Of a DNA stretch of 36,871 nucleotides, positions 25,324-32,314 are shown piece after piece (the first letter of the stretch is position 1; each line of letters begins with the position of its first letter). The stretch spans positions 1 through 36,871 of the IMG/VR virus record IMGVR_UViG_3300044811_000118, one strand, 5' to 3'. A program made the position numbers and the translations under genes. This DNA is from a virus. The notes below the pieces were generated by a model. It was not told the DNA's origin and did no database searches. It was given only the letters and a program-made list of their open reading frames with translations.

Positions 25324-25486
25324 TGGTGGTGCCTTCCTTCGGTACTTCGAGAGTGGAAATGGAACTGATGGATATGCGTTCGTAGGAGCCACAACCACAC
25401 CGGTCGGCCTTGCACGGGTGGGGCACGAGGTGCGAGTGCTGGCCGACTGTGTGCGTGCAGTCCTGACAGCGGCGCGGGGCGCTCAT
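25316..25486 (-). CDS. 56-aa Cys/His-rich zinc-binding protein
   Basis: A 56-aa ORF from ATG 25486: MSAPRRCQDCTHTVGQ start, then His and CGCG clusters. Six Cys and several His residues suggest one or two zinc sites. The ATG overlaps the methyltransferase stop (ATGA) and the end overlaps the next start by 8 bp, so it fills its slot exactly. Function unknown. Confidence 0.65.
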   Translation of the reverse strand: MSAPRRCQDCTHTVGQHSHLVPHPCKADRCGCGSYERISISSISTLEVPKEGTTNG

Positions 25487-26148
25487 GCGAGTACCCCGAA
25501 GTCGAAGGCTTGCTGGCTGAACCGGGTTGCCATGAGTTCGCAGTAGCGTTCCTCGAGCTCAACTCCGATTGACGGTCTGCCGAGGTTCCTGGCGGCGAGC
25601 AATGTCGCACCCGACCCGGCGAACGGGTCAGCGACAACACCTGTCGTCTTTCCGACCAGTACCTCCATGAGCCCGACTGGCTTGGGGGTCGGATGGTCGG
25701 GTCGCGCCTTGTCGCCGGACATGAGCATCTGGGCGCGGATGACGTTGCCTTCACGCTTGCCGACGAATCCTGAGCCGAGCAGGTAGATCTCTTCCTCCGA
25801 GTGACCCCACGGCACCGACAGGTCACCCATGCCGACGCTGTTGCCCTTGTCCCAGATCAGCCGGTGGCGGGTCCCTAACGGCCTAGGAACATCCCAGCGT
25901 CCGAATACCAGCGCCGGTCGATCTACGCCCCACGCTGCTAGCGCCTCGTCGCGCAGCGCGGGGTTCTCGTCCCCAGCCACCGGACGCCCAACCTTCTGGG
26001 TTCCCTTGATCCGGTTGAAGTTCGATTCGTATGCCATCCCGTAGGGCGGGTCAGTCACAAGCACGTCGGCCTGCAGCCACTCGGTCAGCTCGAGGCAATT
26101 CCCGAGGTACAGCGTGACCAATTCATCGGCGTAATAGGGCTCGTTCAC
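25483..26148 (-). CDS. DNA N4-cytosine/N6-adenine methyltransferase, beta-type order
   Basis: A 221-aa amino-methyltransferase. Catalytic TDPPYG (residues 32-37) lies before the SAM-binding FAGSG (176-180), the beta-class order, with HPTPKP at 152-157 as typical. Substrate (A or C) cannot be told from motif alone. Small size implies no separate target-recognition domain. GTG start overlaps the upstream stop. Together with two other methyltransferases it suggests broad self-modification of phage DNA. Confidence 0.9.
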   Translation of the reverse strand: MNEPYYADELVTLYLGNCLELTEWLQADVLVTDPPYGMAYESNFNRIKGTQKVGRPVAGDENPALRDEALAAWGVDRPALVFGRWDVPRPLGTRHRLIWDKGNSVGMGDLSVPWGHSEEEIYLLGSGFVGKREGNVIRAQMLMSGDKARPDHPTPKPVGLMEVLVGKTTGVVADPFAGSGATLLAARNLGRPSIGVELEERYCELMATRFSQQAFDFGVLA

Positions 26149-26453
26149 AGTTCACGCACCCCCTCAGGGCTAGTGGAAGGTTCTGCGGCTGTCGCCTCAG
26201 AATTCAGTCGGCGGTACGCGGCCTCAACGTCGTGGTCGATGATCTTGAAAAGCGGGTGACATGTCCGGTGGGCGTAGCCACCGGAGGTCGTGACAGCCTG
26301 GGAGCCAAGGGGCTCCGGGCAGTATTGGCAGAACCAGTCAGCCTTGTCGATGCGGACCTCGAGCGTCCGCTTGTTCATCGTGATCGGCGTTGGCTCAGGC
26401 TTGTCGAATCCGAATCGTGCGATCGCAGCAACCTTCTCGTCCTCGGTCAGCAT
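26145..26453 (-). CDS. 102-aa Cys/His protein, unknown
   Basis: Starts at ATG 26453 with GGAG 5 nt upstream (MLTEDEKVAAIARFGFDKPE). WFCQYCPEPLG and YAHRTCHPLF give Cys-Cys...His-Cys-His, a likely zinc site. The earlier in-frame ATG at 26468 is possible. Overlaps both neighbours by a few bases. Function unknown; perhaps nucleic acid binding. Confidence 0.6.
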   Translation of the reverse strand: MLTEDEKVAAIARFGFDKPEPTPITMNKRTLEVRIDKADWFCQYCPEPLGSQAVTTSGGYAHRTCHPLFKIIDHDVEAAYRRLNSEATAAEPSTSPEGVREL

Positions 26454-26782
26454 GGGGTCTCCGTCCATTCGTCGGTCATGTTGCGGAACGACGCGCGGTT
26501 CACACGGCGACGTTGGGTGGTCTTCCACGCCAGGTCTTCGGCGGCTTGAGCTCGGATGCGTTCCACCGTCCGCTCAGTCACCCCGAGGAGTACTGCGACC
26601 TGTGCGGGGGTGTCTGTCGATGCGACGATGAAGGCGTTATCCGCGGCGGTCAGGCGTCGACCTTGTGGCAGCTTCTCCCTGCCCGGGCGTCGGGCGAACG
26701 GGTTACGGCGGTCACACTCGACCGCTATCTCGAGAGCACGAGCCAGAGACATGCCTGCCGGCCGGATCGTCGTCACACTCAC
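26447..26782 (-). CDS. Helix-turn-helix protein
   Basis: A 111-aa basic protein. Residues about 45-80 (LTAADNAFIVASTDTPAQVA, VLLGVTERTVERIRAQAAED) match a sigma-70-region-4/Trp-repressor-like HTH: turn at LGVTERTVERI. GTG start overlaps the stop of the replication gene. May act as regulator or replication accessory factor; small HTH proteins often follow the initiator gene in actinophages. Confidence 0.65.
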   Translation of the reverse strand: MSVTTIRPAGMSLARALEIAVECDRRNPFARRPGREKLPQGRRLTAADNAFIVASTDTPAQVAVLLGVTERTVERIRAQAAEDLAWKTTQRRRVNRASFRNMTDEWTETPC

Positions 26783-27483
26783 GAAGCCACCCCCAACCGG
26801 TCCGCTGTCGCAGTCTCCGATGAAGGACTCTCGACCCCATGTGGATAACTCTTGGATTTCGGGGGCGCATCTTCTTTAGTAGATGTAGCTGTAGTTGTAG
26901 CTGTAGATGTAGATGTAGTAGCCCCGGTCATAGGGGCGACCGCGCCTATGGGTAAACGTTCCCCTGAGCCTTGCCCGTACGCCGTGCTGAACGACCATTC
27001 AAGGTCGGTCACAGTGTCGGTCACAGCCGTCGACGGTTGCTTCAGCAACGTCTTCATCTGAGGTTTGTCCCACGCGGGCAAGTCAGGGTTCTCACGCTTG
27101 AACCTGGCGATCTCGAACACCACCACAGCTCGAATCTTGTTCGACGCGATCGACGCGTACGCGAGCGCAGCAGACACGGCAAGGCGGGGCTGTTTCAGCA
27201 CCCCGTCATGCCTGAGATACCCGCGCACCATGAACTCGTCGGTGCTCTGATCGAACACGACCCAGAATTTCTCTGACAACTCCTGAGCTGCGATCATCAC
27301 CTGATCGGGTGTCTGCTCACGGGTCATCGCGGCCAGCCGGCCGGGGTGGAAGTTGCCGACACCGCAGTAGTCGATCTTGTATTCCATGAGCTTGTGCCAG
27401 AGCGACTGTGCAGGGTCGGTGAGGTCACGCCAGTCGGCGTCACCCCAGATTTCGAGATTGATGGATGCTTTCTCGCGGCCCAT
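26779..27483 (-). CDS. Replication initiator-like protein
   Basis: A 234-aa protein. The N-terminus (GREKASINLEIWGDADWRDL, LWHKLMEYKIDYCGVG) and the middle (FWVVFDQSTDEFMVRGYLRH) look like the winged-helix domain of phage replication initiators/replisome organisers. Residues about 185-205 are a Thr/Ser/Ala linker coded by CTACAN hexanucleotide repeats; the tail is Lys/Pro/Ser-rich. No helicase or primase is seen nearby, so it probably recruits host machinery. Likely origin inside or next to the gene. Confidence 0.6.
   Translation of the reverse strand: MGREKASINLEIWGDADWRDLTDPAQSLWHKLMEYKIDYCGVGNFHPGRLAAMTREQTPDQVMIAAQELSEKFWVVFDQSTDEFMVRGYLRHDGVLKQPRLAVSAALAYASIASNKIRAVVVFEIARFKRENPDLPAWDKPQMKTLLKQPSTAVTDTVTDLEWSFSTAYGQGSGERLPIGAVAPMTGATTSTSTATTTATSTKEDAPPKSKSYPHGVESPSSETATADRLGVAS
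26878..26922. repeat. Hexanucleotide (CTACAN) tandem repeat inside replication gene
   Basis: Minus-strand reading shows seven or eight CTACAT/CTACAG/CTACAA units in a row, coding alternating Thr with Ser, Thr or Ala. It is AT-richer than its surroundings and sits in the linker of the initiator-like protein, where phage origins with iterons often lie. Could be iterons, or only a codon-level linker repeat. Confidence 0.7.
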
Positions 27484-28013
27484 TAGATTTCGTCTCCCAT
27501 GAGCCCCATGGGGTCATCCCAGATGAGCAGGACGACACCGAATGGTGGGCGCTCGTTCGGGCCGACCGCATCGCGATCGCGGCGGATGAACCTCATACGA
27601 CCCGGCAGGAACTCAGTCGTCAGTGGCGAACCGCTGCGATCGCGGAACGGCTCGACATGCTTCTGCCAGAACTTCTGCTCAGTGCGATTCCCCGGGAGGA
27701 GCATGACGATGCCACGCGTGGTCGGGTACTCCGTCCACGCCTTCATGAGCCAGGGCTCGAGGTGCGAATACGGCGGGTTACACCAGGCACGCTCACCGGC
27801 CCATGACTGGCTCAGTCCGTCGTCGGCCTTGGTGAAGTACCGCTCGCACTTCGTGTTGTGAGCTGCGGCAGCAACGTCGAGGGTGAAGCCGCCGAAACGC
27901 TCGTTCCAGGCGTCGAAGTAGATCGGCTGCGTGGCGCGGTCATCAACCTCATCCGACGCGCCTCGATCGACTACCTGCTGCACATGATTCTGAGCCTTGA
28001 ATCCCACCAACAT
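27483..28013 (-). CDS. Phage DNA N6-adenine methyltransferase (Dam-like)
   Basis: A 176-aa adenine methyltransferase of the phage Dam type (PF05869-like). FTLDVAAAAHNTKCERYFTK (about 43-62), catalytic WCNPPYSHLEPW with NPPY at 79-82, and a C-terminal FGVVLLIWDDP fit the family. ATG overlaps the stop of the HNH gene (TGATG). Acts on phage DNA, probably against restriction or for regulation. Confidence 0.88.
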   Translation of the reverse strand: MLVGFKAQNHVQQVVDRGASDEVDDRATQPIYFDAWNERFGGFTLDVAAAAHNTKCERYFTKADDGLSQSWAGERAWCNPPYSHLEPWLMKAWTEYPTTRGIVMLLPGNRTEQKFWQKHVEPFRDRSGSPLTTEFLPGRMRFIRRDRDAVGPNERPPFGVVLLIWDDPMGLMGDEI

Positions 28014-28438
28014 CAGACGGACACCCCCGCTGCTTTGAGTCGGAAGTGGGCCTCAATGTCTGCGATCTCGAACCACATGCGGCCATGGTCGGGTTCGTCA
28101 AGATAGAGGACCCATGCGAGGCGCAGGATGCCGAAGCGACCCTCAACCCAACGGCGGGCGGGCCATTCGTCGGGATTCAGCGTTGTGTGGCGTAGGACAG
28201 CCCAGCCCTCGGTGAGAGCAGCTTCGGAATGTTCGGTTTTCCATCGGTGGCAGTCGGCGCACAGGGCTTGGAGGTTGCTGGGGACCGTGTTGCCGGGCAC
28301 GCGGTTCTGTCGGTGGTCGAGTTGCACATCACCTTGCCGTTTGCATTTCTGGCAGCGTCCGTCATCGCGTTTGCTTACGAGGTCGTAGGCGCGCTTGTCG
28401 TCAGCGTGGGTCGGGGTTTCCGCCTTCGGGGTGATCAT
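28013..28438 (-). CDS. HNH endonuclease
   Basis: A 141-aa nuclease started at ATG 28438, which overlaps the upstream stop (ATGA). CQKC (29-32), LDHRQNRVPGN (40-50) and LCADCHRWKTEH (59-70) form the HNH core with a zinc knuckle. Second HNH gene in the prophage; this one lies in the early operon by recombination and methylation genes, so may act in recombination or as an intron-less homing-like nuclease. C-terminal ~65 residues unrecognised. Confidence 0.88.
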   Translation of the reverse strand: MITPKAETPTHADDKRAYDLVSKRDDGRCQKCKRQGDVQLDHRQNRVPGNTVPSNLQALCADCHRWKTEHSEAALTEGWAVLRHTTLNPDEWPARRWVEGRFGILRLAWVLYLDEPDHGRMWFEIADIEAHFRLKAAGVSV

Positions 28439-28953
28439 GCGGCAGCCCACCCGTTGGCCATTGTGGGCTTCACCAAACGCAGGTGACCCCCTCTCGGCAT
28501 GTCGAGGATGACGGCGGCGAGTCTCGCTTTTGTAGGGCGTCGCGGGGCGTCCATGACTTCGCTGAAAAAGTAGGCGAGGCGTGCCCGTTCAGCCCTCAGG
28601 AGGCGCAGGTACCGGCCCCTCAGGCGGTCTTTCTGTTGGGCGATGGCACGCCATCTGTCCCTGTCTGTGGTCATTGCCAGGAGGGGCACATCCCCTAACG
28701 GGATGGGGGCCGGCTCGAGGATTGCGAGTTGGGGTGTCGGTTCGAGGATTGGGGGGAGGTAGGCCACCAGTTCGATCGCTGCGGTGGTTGCTGCGACCTC
28801 CGTCATGTTGGGCATTTGGATGGCTTCGTACGGGTCCGCCACAGGCACGGTCGGTTTCCCGGCCCGCCAGTTCTGGAAGATGCACCCACCCACGAACCCG
28901 AAGGCCACGAGTAGCACGGCCATGACGATGAAGAACAGGGCAGTCCAGATCAT
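28435..28953 (-). CDS. Membrane-anchored protein, unknown
   Basis: A 172-aa protein with one N-terminal transmembrane helix (residues 3-25), a Pro-rich middle, then a basic helical region (RLRGRYLRLLRAERARLAYF) and a C-terminal GHLRLVKP. The cytoplasmic basic part may touch nucleic acid or membrane. Coupled by ATGA overlaps to the RecT-like gene and the HNH gene. Function unknown. Confidence 0.6.
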   Translation of the reverse strand: MIWTALFFIVMAVLLVAFGFVGGCIFQNWRAGKPTVPVADPYEAIQMPNMTEVAATTAAIELVAYLPPILEPTPQLAILEPAPIPLGDVPLLAMTTDRDRWRAIAQQKDRLRGRYLRLLRAERARLAYFFSEVMDAPRRPTKARLAAVILDMPRGGHLRLVKPTMANGWAAA

Positions 28954-29432
28954 GAGACGCTCGCCTTCTCTGCGTTCGGCACCTGGTCGAACTCGGCTGG
29001 TTCGTACCGGTTGCCGATGACATCGCGGAACCCACCCCGGTACCCGGAGACTTTCGCGACCTTGCCCAGCAGGGTGGTGGGCATTTTGTCCCAGTTGTCG
29101 CGGCGTGCGTCTCCGAGGCCGGGGACGTACTCGTCCCAGCGGACGACGACGCGTGTCTGTACAAGATCGCCGTCAGCGAGTTTGCGGGTGACGACTGCGC
29201 GGGCATAGTTCGGGTGGGTGACAGGTTCGCTTTGGTCGTCAAGTCCAGGGACCCACGCCTCAACCCATGAAGTGCCGTCGTCGGAGAACTCGACCGTTGT
29301 GCCACGGTGCTGGCCTGTGGCTTGCGCCAACGTTTCGGCGTCCGCGAGGGTGATGAAACCGTCGCCGTACTCGTCCTGCGCCGGCTGTGTGCTGCGGCGG
29401 GTAGCGTCGGGAGGCAGGATGATGTCAACCAA
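28950..29432 (-). CDS. Short RecT/Bet-like single-strand annealing protein
   Basis: A 160-aa protein started at TTG 29432 (GGAGG 6 nt upstream, 8-bp overlap with the exonuclease gene). The C-terminal half resembles the Bet/RecT annealase end: WDEYVPG, then NWDKMPTTLLGKVAKVSGYR and FRDVIGNRYEPAEF, matching the mP...L.KvA...R..F pattern. It lies directly downstream of a RecE-like exonuclease, the normal partner. It is much shorter than typical annealases (about 260-300 aa); residues 1-70 cover only part of the usual N-terminal half. Confidence 0.65.
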   Translation of the reverse strand: MVDIILPPDATRRSTQPAQDEYGDGFITLADAETLAQATGQHRGTTVEFSDDGTSWVEAWVPGLDDQSEPVTHPNYARAVVTRKLADGDLVQTRVVVRWDEYVPGLGDARRDNWDKMPTTLLGKVAKVSGYRGGFRDVIGNRYEPAEFDQVPNAEKASVS

Positions 29433-30267
29433 TCTGCGCCTCCGCGTCCTCTGCGATGGTCCAGAACGGTGGCATGAGCGAAACGATGTCGTCGGAGTAC
29501 CCGCCCCAGTTGTCGGTCTCGAGGCATTCCTTATATATGTGGCGTGCCTCACGGGCTTTGCGATGCCCGATCTCCTCGAACACACTGTTGAGGCGGTACA
29601 CACCGACGAGGAACGGGGCAACACTCTCCACAACGACAAACACGAAACCGTCGAGCTCGATGCCACCAGCGAACCTGTTGTAGTCGATATAGTGCCCACG
29701 CTGAACGTGATACCCATGCTCCGCCGATGCTTTCGCAAACCCACGGGGGGACGCATCACGAGCGGTCTTGAGGTCGACGGCAACAGGGGTGTTGCCTGCC
29801 GATGGGAGGTAGTCGAACCGGGCACGCCCCTCAACATCCGTCTCCGGGTCGGTGCCGAACACAGACACCTCAGGGTTACCAACCTGCTCGAGCAGCACGC
29901 GCGCCATCGGGTGCGCCAGGAGCGATTCGGACATGGCCTTGACTTCCTCGAACACGGCACGCTTGACGGGGGTTCGGCCGGCAGTCCGTTCGTCAGCGGC
30001 CCACTGCTTGCCCTCTTTCGTGGATAGTGCGCCATTCGCCGCTAGGTGCTTTTCAGGGATGACAACCGTGGGACTGCCGACGCCAAGCACCTTCGAGTGC
30101 GCTGCGGTGCCCACATCGAATGCAGCCTTAGTGGCCTGCGGGTGCGTTTGGGCGTACTTGTACTTCGCAGGGGAGTCGAGCAGCAGTCGTGCGTTCGTAG
30201 ACGACAGCGCCGTGTCTGCGTGGTATTCGGCCTCGGGCAGTCCGTGGACGATGCCGTGCAACGTCAT
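29425..30267 (-). CDS. RecE-like (exonuclease VIII type) PD-(D/E)XK exonuclease
   Basis: A 280-aa exonuclease. Core motifs: GTAAHSKVLG (53-62), GRARFDYLP (147-155, catalytic Asp152), VAVDLKTARDA (162-172, DxK at 165-167) and QRGHYIDYNR (189-198). These match the RecE/DUF3799 family that resects dsDNA 5' ends to give 3' overhangs for the annealase encoded next. Starts MTLHGIVHGLPEAEYHAD, the usual family start. Role: phage homologous recombination and repair or circularisation of DNA. Confidence 0.88.
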   Translation of the reverse strand: MTLHGIVHGLPEAEYHADTALSSTNARLLLDSPAKYKYAQTHPQATKAAFDVGTAAHSKVLGVGSPTVVIPEKHLAANGALSTKEGKQWAADERTAGRTPVKRAVFEEVKAMSESLLAHPMARVLLEQVGNPEVSVFGTDPETDVEGRARFDYLPSAGNTPVAVDLKTARDASPRGFAKASAEHGYHVQRGHYIDYNRFAGGIELDGFVFVVVESVAPFLVGVYRLNSVFEEIGHRKAREARHIYKECLETDNWGGYSDDIVSLMPPFWTIAEDAEAQIG

Positions 30268-30377
30268 GCTGCCTTCCCCTTCCGCTGTGCGGAGAGGTCA
30301 ACAAAGCGCACCTTCCGGGACGGCTTCGCAGGCCACTTACCTCTCCGCTTCAGCGGTCGAGAAATTTTGCTACCCAT
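30264..30377 (-). CDS. 37-aa very basic protein
   Basis: ATG 30377 overlaps the repeat protein's stop (TGATG) and its own stop overlaps the exonuclease ATG (ATGA). Starts MGSKISRPLKRRGKWPAKPS; 13 Lys/Arg in 37 residues. Probably nucleic acid binding or a regulator of the exonuclease; function unknown. Confidence 0.6.
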   Translation of the reverse strand: MGSKISRPLKRRGKWPAKPSRKVRFVDLSAQRKGKAA

Positions 30378-31138
30378 CAGACGGTGGCGAGCATCTTCTC
30401 GATCGCGCACGCGACCGCCTGAGCTTGCGGCTCCGGCGAAACCGTTCCCGTGAGCTGCTTGAACAGGTTGATAATCTCCCACGCAAGGTCGATCTTGAAC
30501 TTGGTCGCGGAGGCCGCGTAGGTCGCGTAGGCCGCGGAGGTCGCGTAGGCCGCGGAGGCCGCGTAGGTCGCGTAGGTCGCGGAGGCCGCGTAGGCCGCGG
30601 AGGCCGCGTAGGTCGCGTAGGTCGCGGAGGCCGCGGAGGTCGCGTAGGTCGCGTAGGTCGCGTAGGCCGCGTAGGCCGCGTAGGTCGCGTAGGTCGCGTA
30701 GGCCGCGTAGGCCGCGGAGGCCGCGTAGGCATTCGCCTCGCTTGGATCTTCGATCCAACGCTCCGCGAGTTCGATGTAACCCAACGCCTTGCCTGTTTTG
30801 TCCAGGTGCAGGACTTTCCGGGCTGCGTACACGGCACACTTCACGTAGACGATGCGCAGTTCCAGAGCAGTCAGCTTGTGGTCAGTGGTGCCGACTGTTG
30901 CGTGTCCGAGGTCGAGGGCGATGATGGAGTTTTCGGGGGAGAGGATGCCGTCAGGGCCAGCGAGGCCGTCGTTGACACCCTGCACAATTTTGGCGAGCAT
31001 CTCGTCGGAGCAGGCGGGGTAGTCGGTGATCTTCTTGTCGCCGTTCTCCCACGAGATCACGTTCATTGCGCAGCCTTTCCCTGATCCGGCTTTGTGGGAG
31101 CCGGCCGCGAGGGTGAGGGGTTCGAAGATGTTGTTCAT
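30377..31138 (-). CDS. Repeat protein with 25 tandem [AT][YS]A tripeptides
   Basis: A 253-aa protein from ATG 31138 (AAAGG upstream). Residues 1-125 are folded (MNNIFEPLTLAAGSHKAGSG; VISWENGDKKITDYPACSDE; ALDLGHATVGTTDHKL). Residues about 137-211 are 25 tripeptides AYA, TYA, ASA or TSA, then a C-terminal helix (LAWEIINLFKQLTGTVSPEP). Ala-rich Tyr/Ser repeats like these form helical or helical-stack structures in other phage and actinobacterial proteins (some are in Imm5-like immunity families). Binding role inferred; function unknown. The repeat is likely length-variable between strains. Confidence 0.75.
   Translation of the reverse strand: MNNIFEPLTLAAGSHKAGSGKGCAMNVISWENGDKKITDYPACSDEMLAKIVQGVNDGLAGPDGILSPENSIIALDLGHATVGTTDHKLTALELRIVYVKCAVYAARKVLHLDKTGKALGYIELAERWIEDPSEANAYAASAAYAAYATYATYAAYAAYATYATYATSAASATYATYAASAAYAASATYATYAASAAYATSAAYATYAASATKFKIDLAWEIINLFKQLTGTVSPEPQAQAVACAIEKMLATV
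30506..30730. repeat. 9-bp tandem repeat array, 25 units
   Basis: 225 bp made of 9-bp units GCG(T/G)AGG(T/C)C with only two or three variable positions: Tyr (TAC) versus Ser (TCC) and Ala versus Thr. Variation is confined to those bases and never breaks the frame, so expansion and contraction occur in units of three codons. Confidence 0.95.
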
Positions 31139-31158
31139 GTTGTGTTGCCTTTCGAGGG

Positions 31159-31275
31159 TTAGGAGCCGAGGCCCGTGGTGGGTTGGTAGCCGATGATGAA
31201 TAAGCACGCGGCAGTCGCCACGAGAATGAGGCCGATGATGATGAGGGCGAGCAGTGCCCGCTCCGTGGGGTTCAT
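31159..31275 (-). CDS. 38-aa single-pass membrane protein
   Basis: Starts at ATG 31275, overlapping the upstream stop (ATGA). MNPTERALLALIIIGLILVA: one strong transmembrane helix, residues about 7-29, then a short GYQPTTGLGS tail. GC-rich third positions and coupling support it. Function unknown. Confidence 0.6.
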   Translation of the reverse strand: MNPTERALLALIIIGLILVATAACLFIIGYQPTTGLGS

Positions 31276-31550
31276 GAGAAGTCCGCCCATGGTTCGGAGT
31301 TTTCATGCCCGGAGGGGCAGTACCACAGGACCTCTTTGAAGTCCCCGAAGATCGCGACGACAGCCTTCCCCGACCATCCGCAGGGGATTTCGTAGGTGCT
31401 GTTCTCGTCGGGTTCTTCGTGGCGGCAGGACACCTCGGCCAGGACTTCACGATCGGGGGTGGTGGATGTTGCGACGAGTCGGTTGAGGCGGGCGTCGAGG
31501 TCGAGGGCGGTGGCAAGGATCTCGGCAACCGCCACGTCGAGGTCAGACAT
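31272..31550 (-). CDS. 92-aa protein with Cys-rich C-terminus
   Basis: Starts at ATG 31550 (MSDLDVAVAEILATALDLDA), inside the end of the previous gene. Helical N-terminal 40 residues, then a finger-like SCRHEEPD, PCGWSG and WYCPSGHEN with three or four Cys. May bind zinc. Function unknown. Confidence 0.6.
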   Translation of the reverse strand: MSDLDVAVAEILATALDLDARLNRLVATSTTPDREVLAEVSCRHEEPDENSTYEIPCGWSGKAVVAIFGDFKEVLWYCPSGHENSEPWADFS

Positions 31551-31830
31551 GCCAGACCGCCCAACCGACTGCGTACCCGAGACCGAACAGTGCTGCCGCG
31601 TAGATGACCAGCCCGGCGCAGATAGCGAAGATCCGGGCACTGCGGATATAGCCGTGTACATCGGGTGCCCACTCCATTGACGGGGTTGGCACGGCGAGGG
31701 TACGACGGTGGTCGCTCGCGCGTTTCCTGCTGGCTTCGCGGTCGTACGCGGAACGAAGGTTCTCGTGCTCTACACAGAGCCCGGGCAGCGAGCAGGGGTA
31801 GGCAGCCATTGCCGCGTCTGAGTAAGTCAT
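31543..31830 (-). CDS. 95-aa protein with C-terminal transmembrane helices
   Basis: Starts at ATG 31830, set by TGATG overlap with the preceding small gene (MTYSDAAMAAYPCSLPGLCV). A polar charged middle (YDREASRKRASDHRR) is followed by hydrophobic segments about residues 60-92 (IFAICAGLVIYAAALFGLGY). Function unknown. Confidence 0.6.
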   Translation of the reverse strand: MTYSDAAMAAYPCSLPGLCVEHENLRSAYDREASRKRASDHRRTLAVPTPSMEWAPDVHGYIRSARIFAICAGLVIYAAALFGLGYAVGWAVWHV

Positions 31831-31955
31831 CAGTATCCCCATGGGATGCACCCACCCGCCAACAACACAGCCACGGTGAACGCGAGCGCCCACCCACCAG
31901 CACGAGTCGACACCGCCACCCGCAAACGCGCCTCAGCACGCTCCAAGCGGGTCAC
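31830..31955 (-). CDS. 41-aa small membrane protein
   Basis: Starts at GTG 31955, overlapping the previous stop (GTGA), ends at TGA overlapping the next ATG. VTRLERAEARLRVAVSTRAG start, then one hydrophobic helix and a short GGCIPWGY tail; the LLAGGC motif resembles a lipobox but lies at the C-terminus. Both junctions support it. Function unknown. Confidence 0.55.
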   Translation of the reverse strand: MTRLERAEARLRVAVSTRAGGWALAFTVAVLLAGGCIPWGY

Positions 31956-32314
31956 CAGGACACCACCGAACGGTGCCTGGCACGACGGTGCGACGCCAAC
32001 GCCACAGCGGGGTTGACAAGCTTCGTGGGCACCCAGTCACAGTCCTGACAGGTGAAGTCCACGATCGGCGGTGCGGGGAGCAGGGCACGCACTGTGGGGA
32101 TCAGCCCGAGGGCTTCGAGAACATCCGTGTTGTTGCCCGGCCTTAAACCGATGAGGATGGTGACGATGGCACGAGCTTTCGCATGCGCGGCCGCCTCGAC
32201 GCGCATTGCGGCGTCGGGGGACCGTTCCAACAGGTCGCCCACGATGAACTGATCCCGGTTACGTGTGACACCTTGGCGGGATGGGCGACCCGCCGTCACC
32301 AGACGGCCGCTCAC
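31952..32314 (-). CDS. 120-aa protein with Cys pair, unknown
   Basis: GTG start at 32314 overlapping the upstream stop (GTGA). Basic N-terminus, a helical middle (AAMRVEAAAHAKARAIVTIL), then FTCQDCDWVPTKL with a zinc-type Cys pair and His residues (SHRRARHRS) that could complete a finger. Function unknown. Confidence 0.6.
   Translation of the reverse strand: MSGRLVTAGRPSRQGVTRNRDQFIVGDLLERSPDAAMRVEAAAHAKARAIVTILIGLRPGNNTDVLEALGLIPTVRALLPAPPIVDFTCQDCDWVPTKLVNPAVALASHRRARHRSVVSW

Noticed and set aside
28950-30035. 361-aa minus ORF
   Set aside because: The upstream ~200 codons shadow the RecE-like gene; the supported gene begins at TTG 29432.
30264-30839. 191-aa minus ORF with Leu-Arg-Gly/Asp repeats
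   Set aside because: Shadow frame of the 9-bp repeat array; only its last 37 codons (30264-30377) are a real gene.
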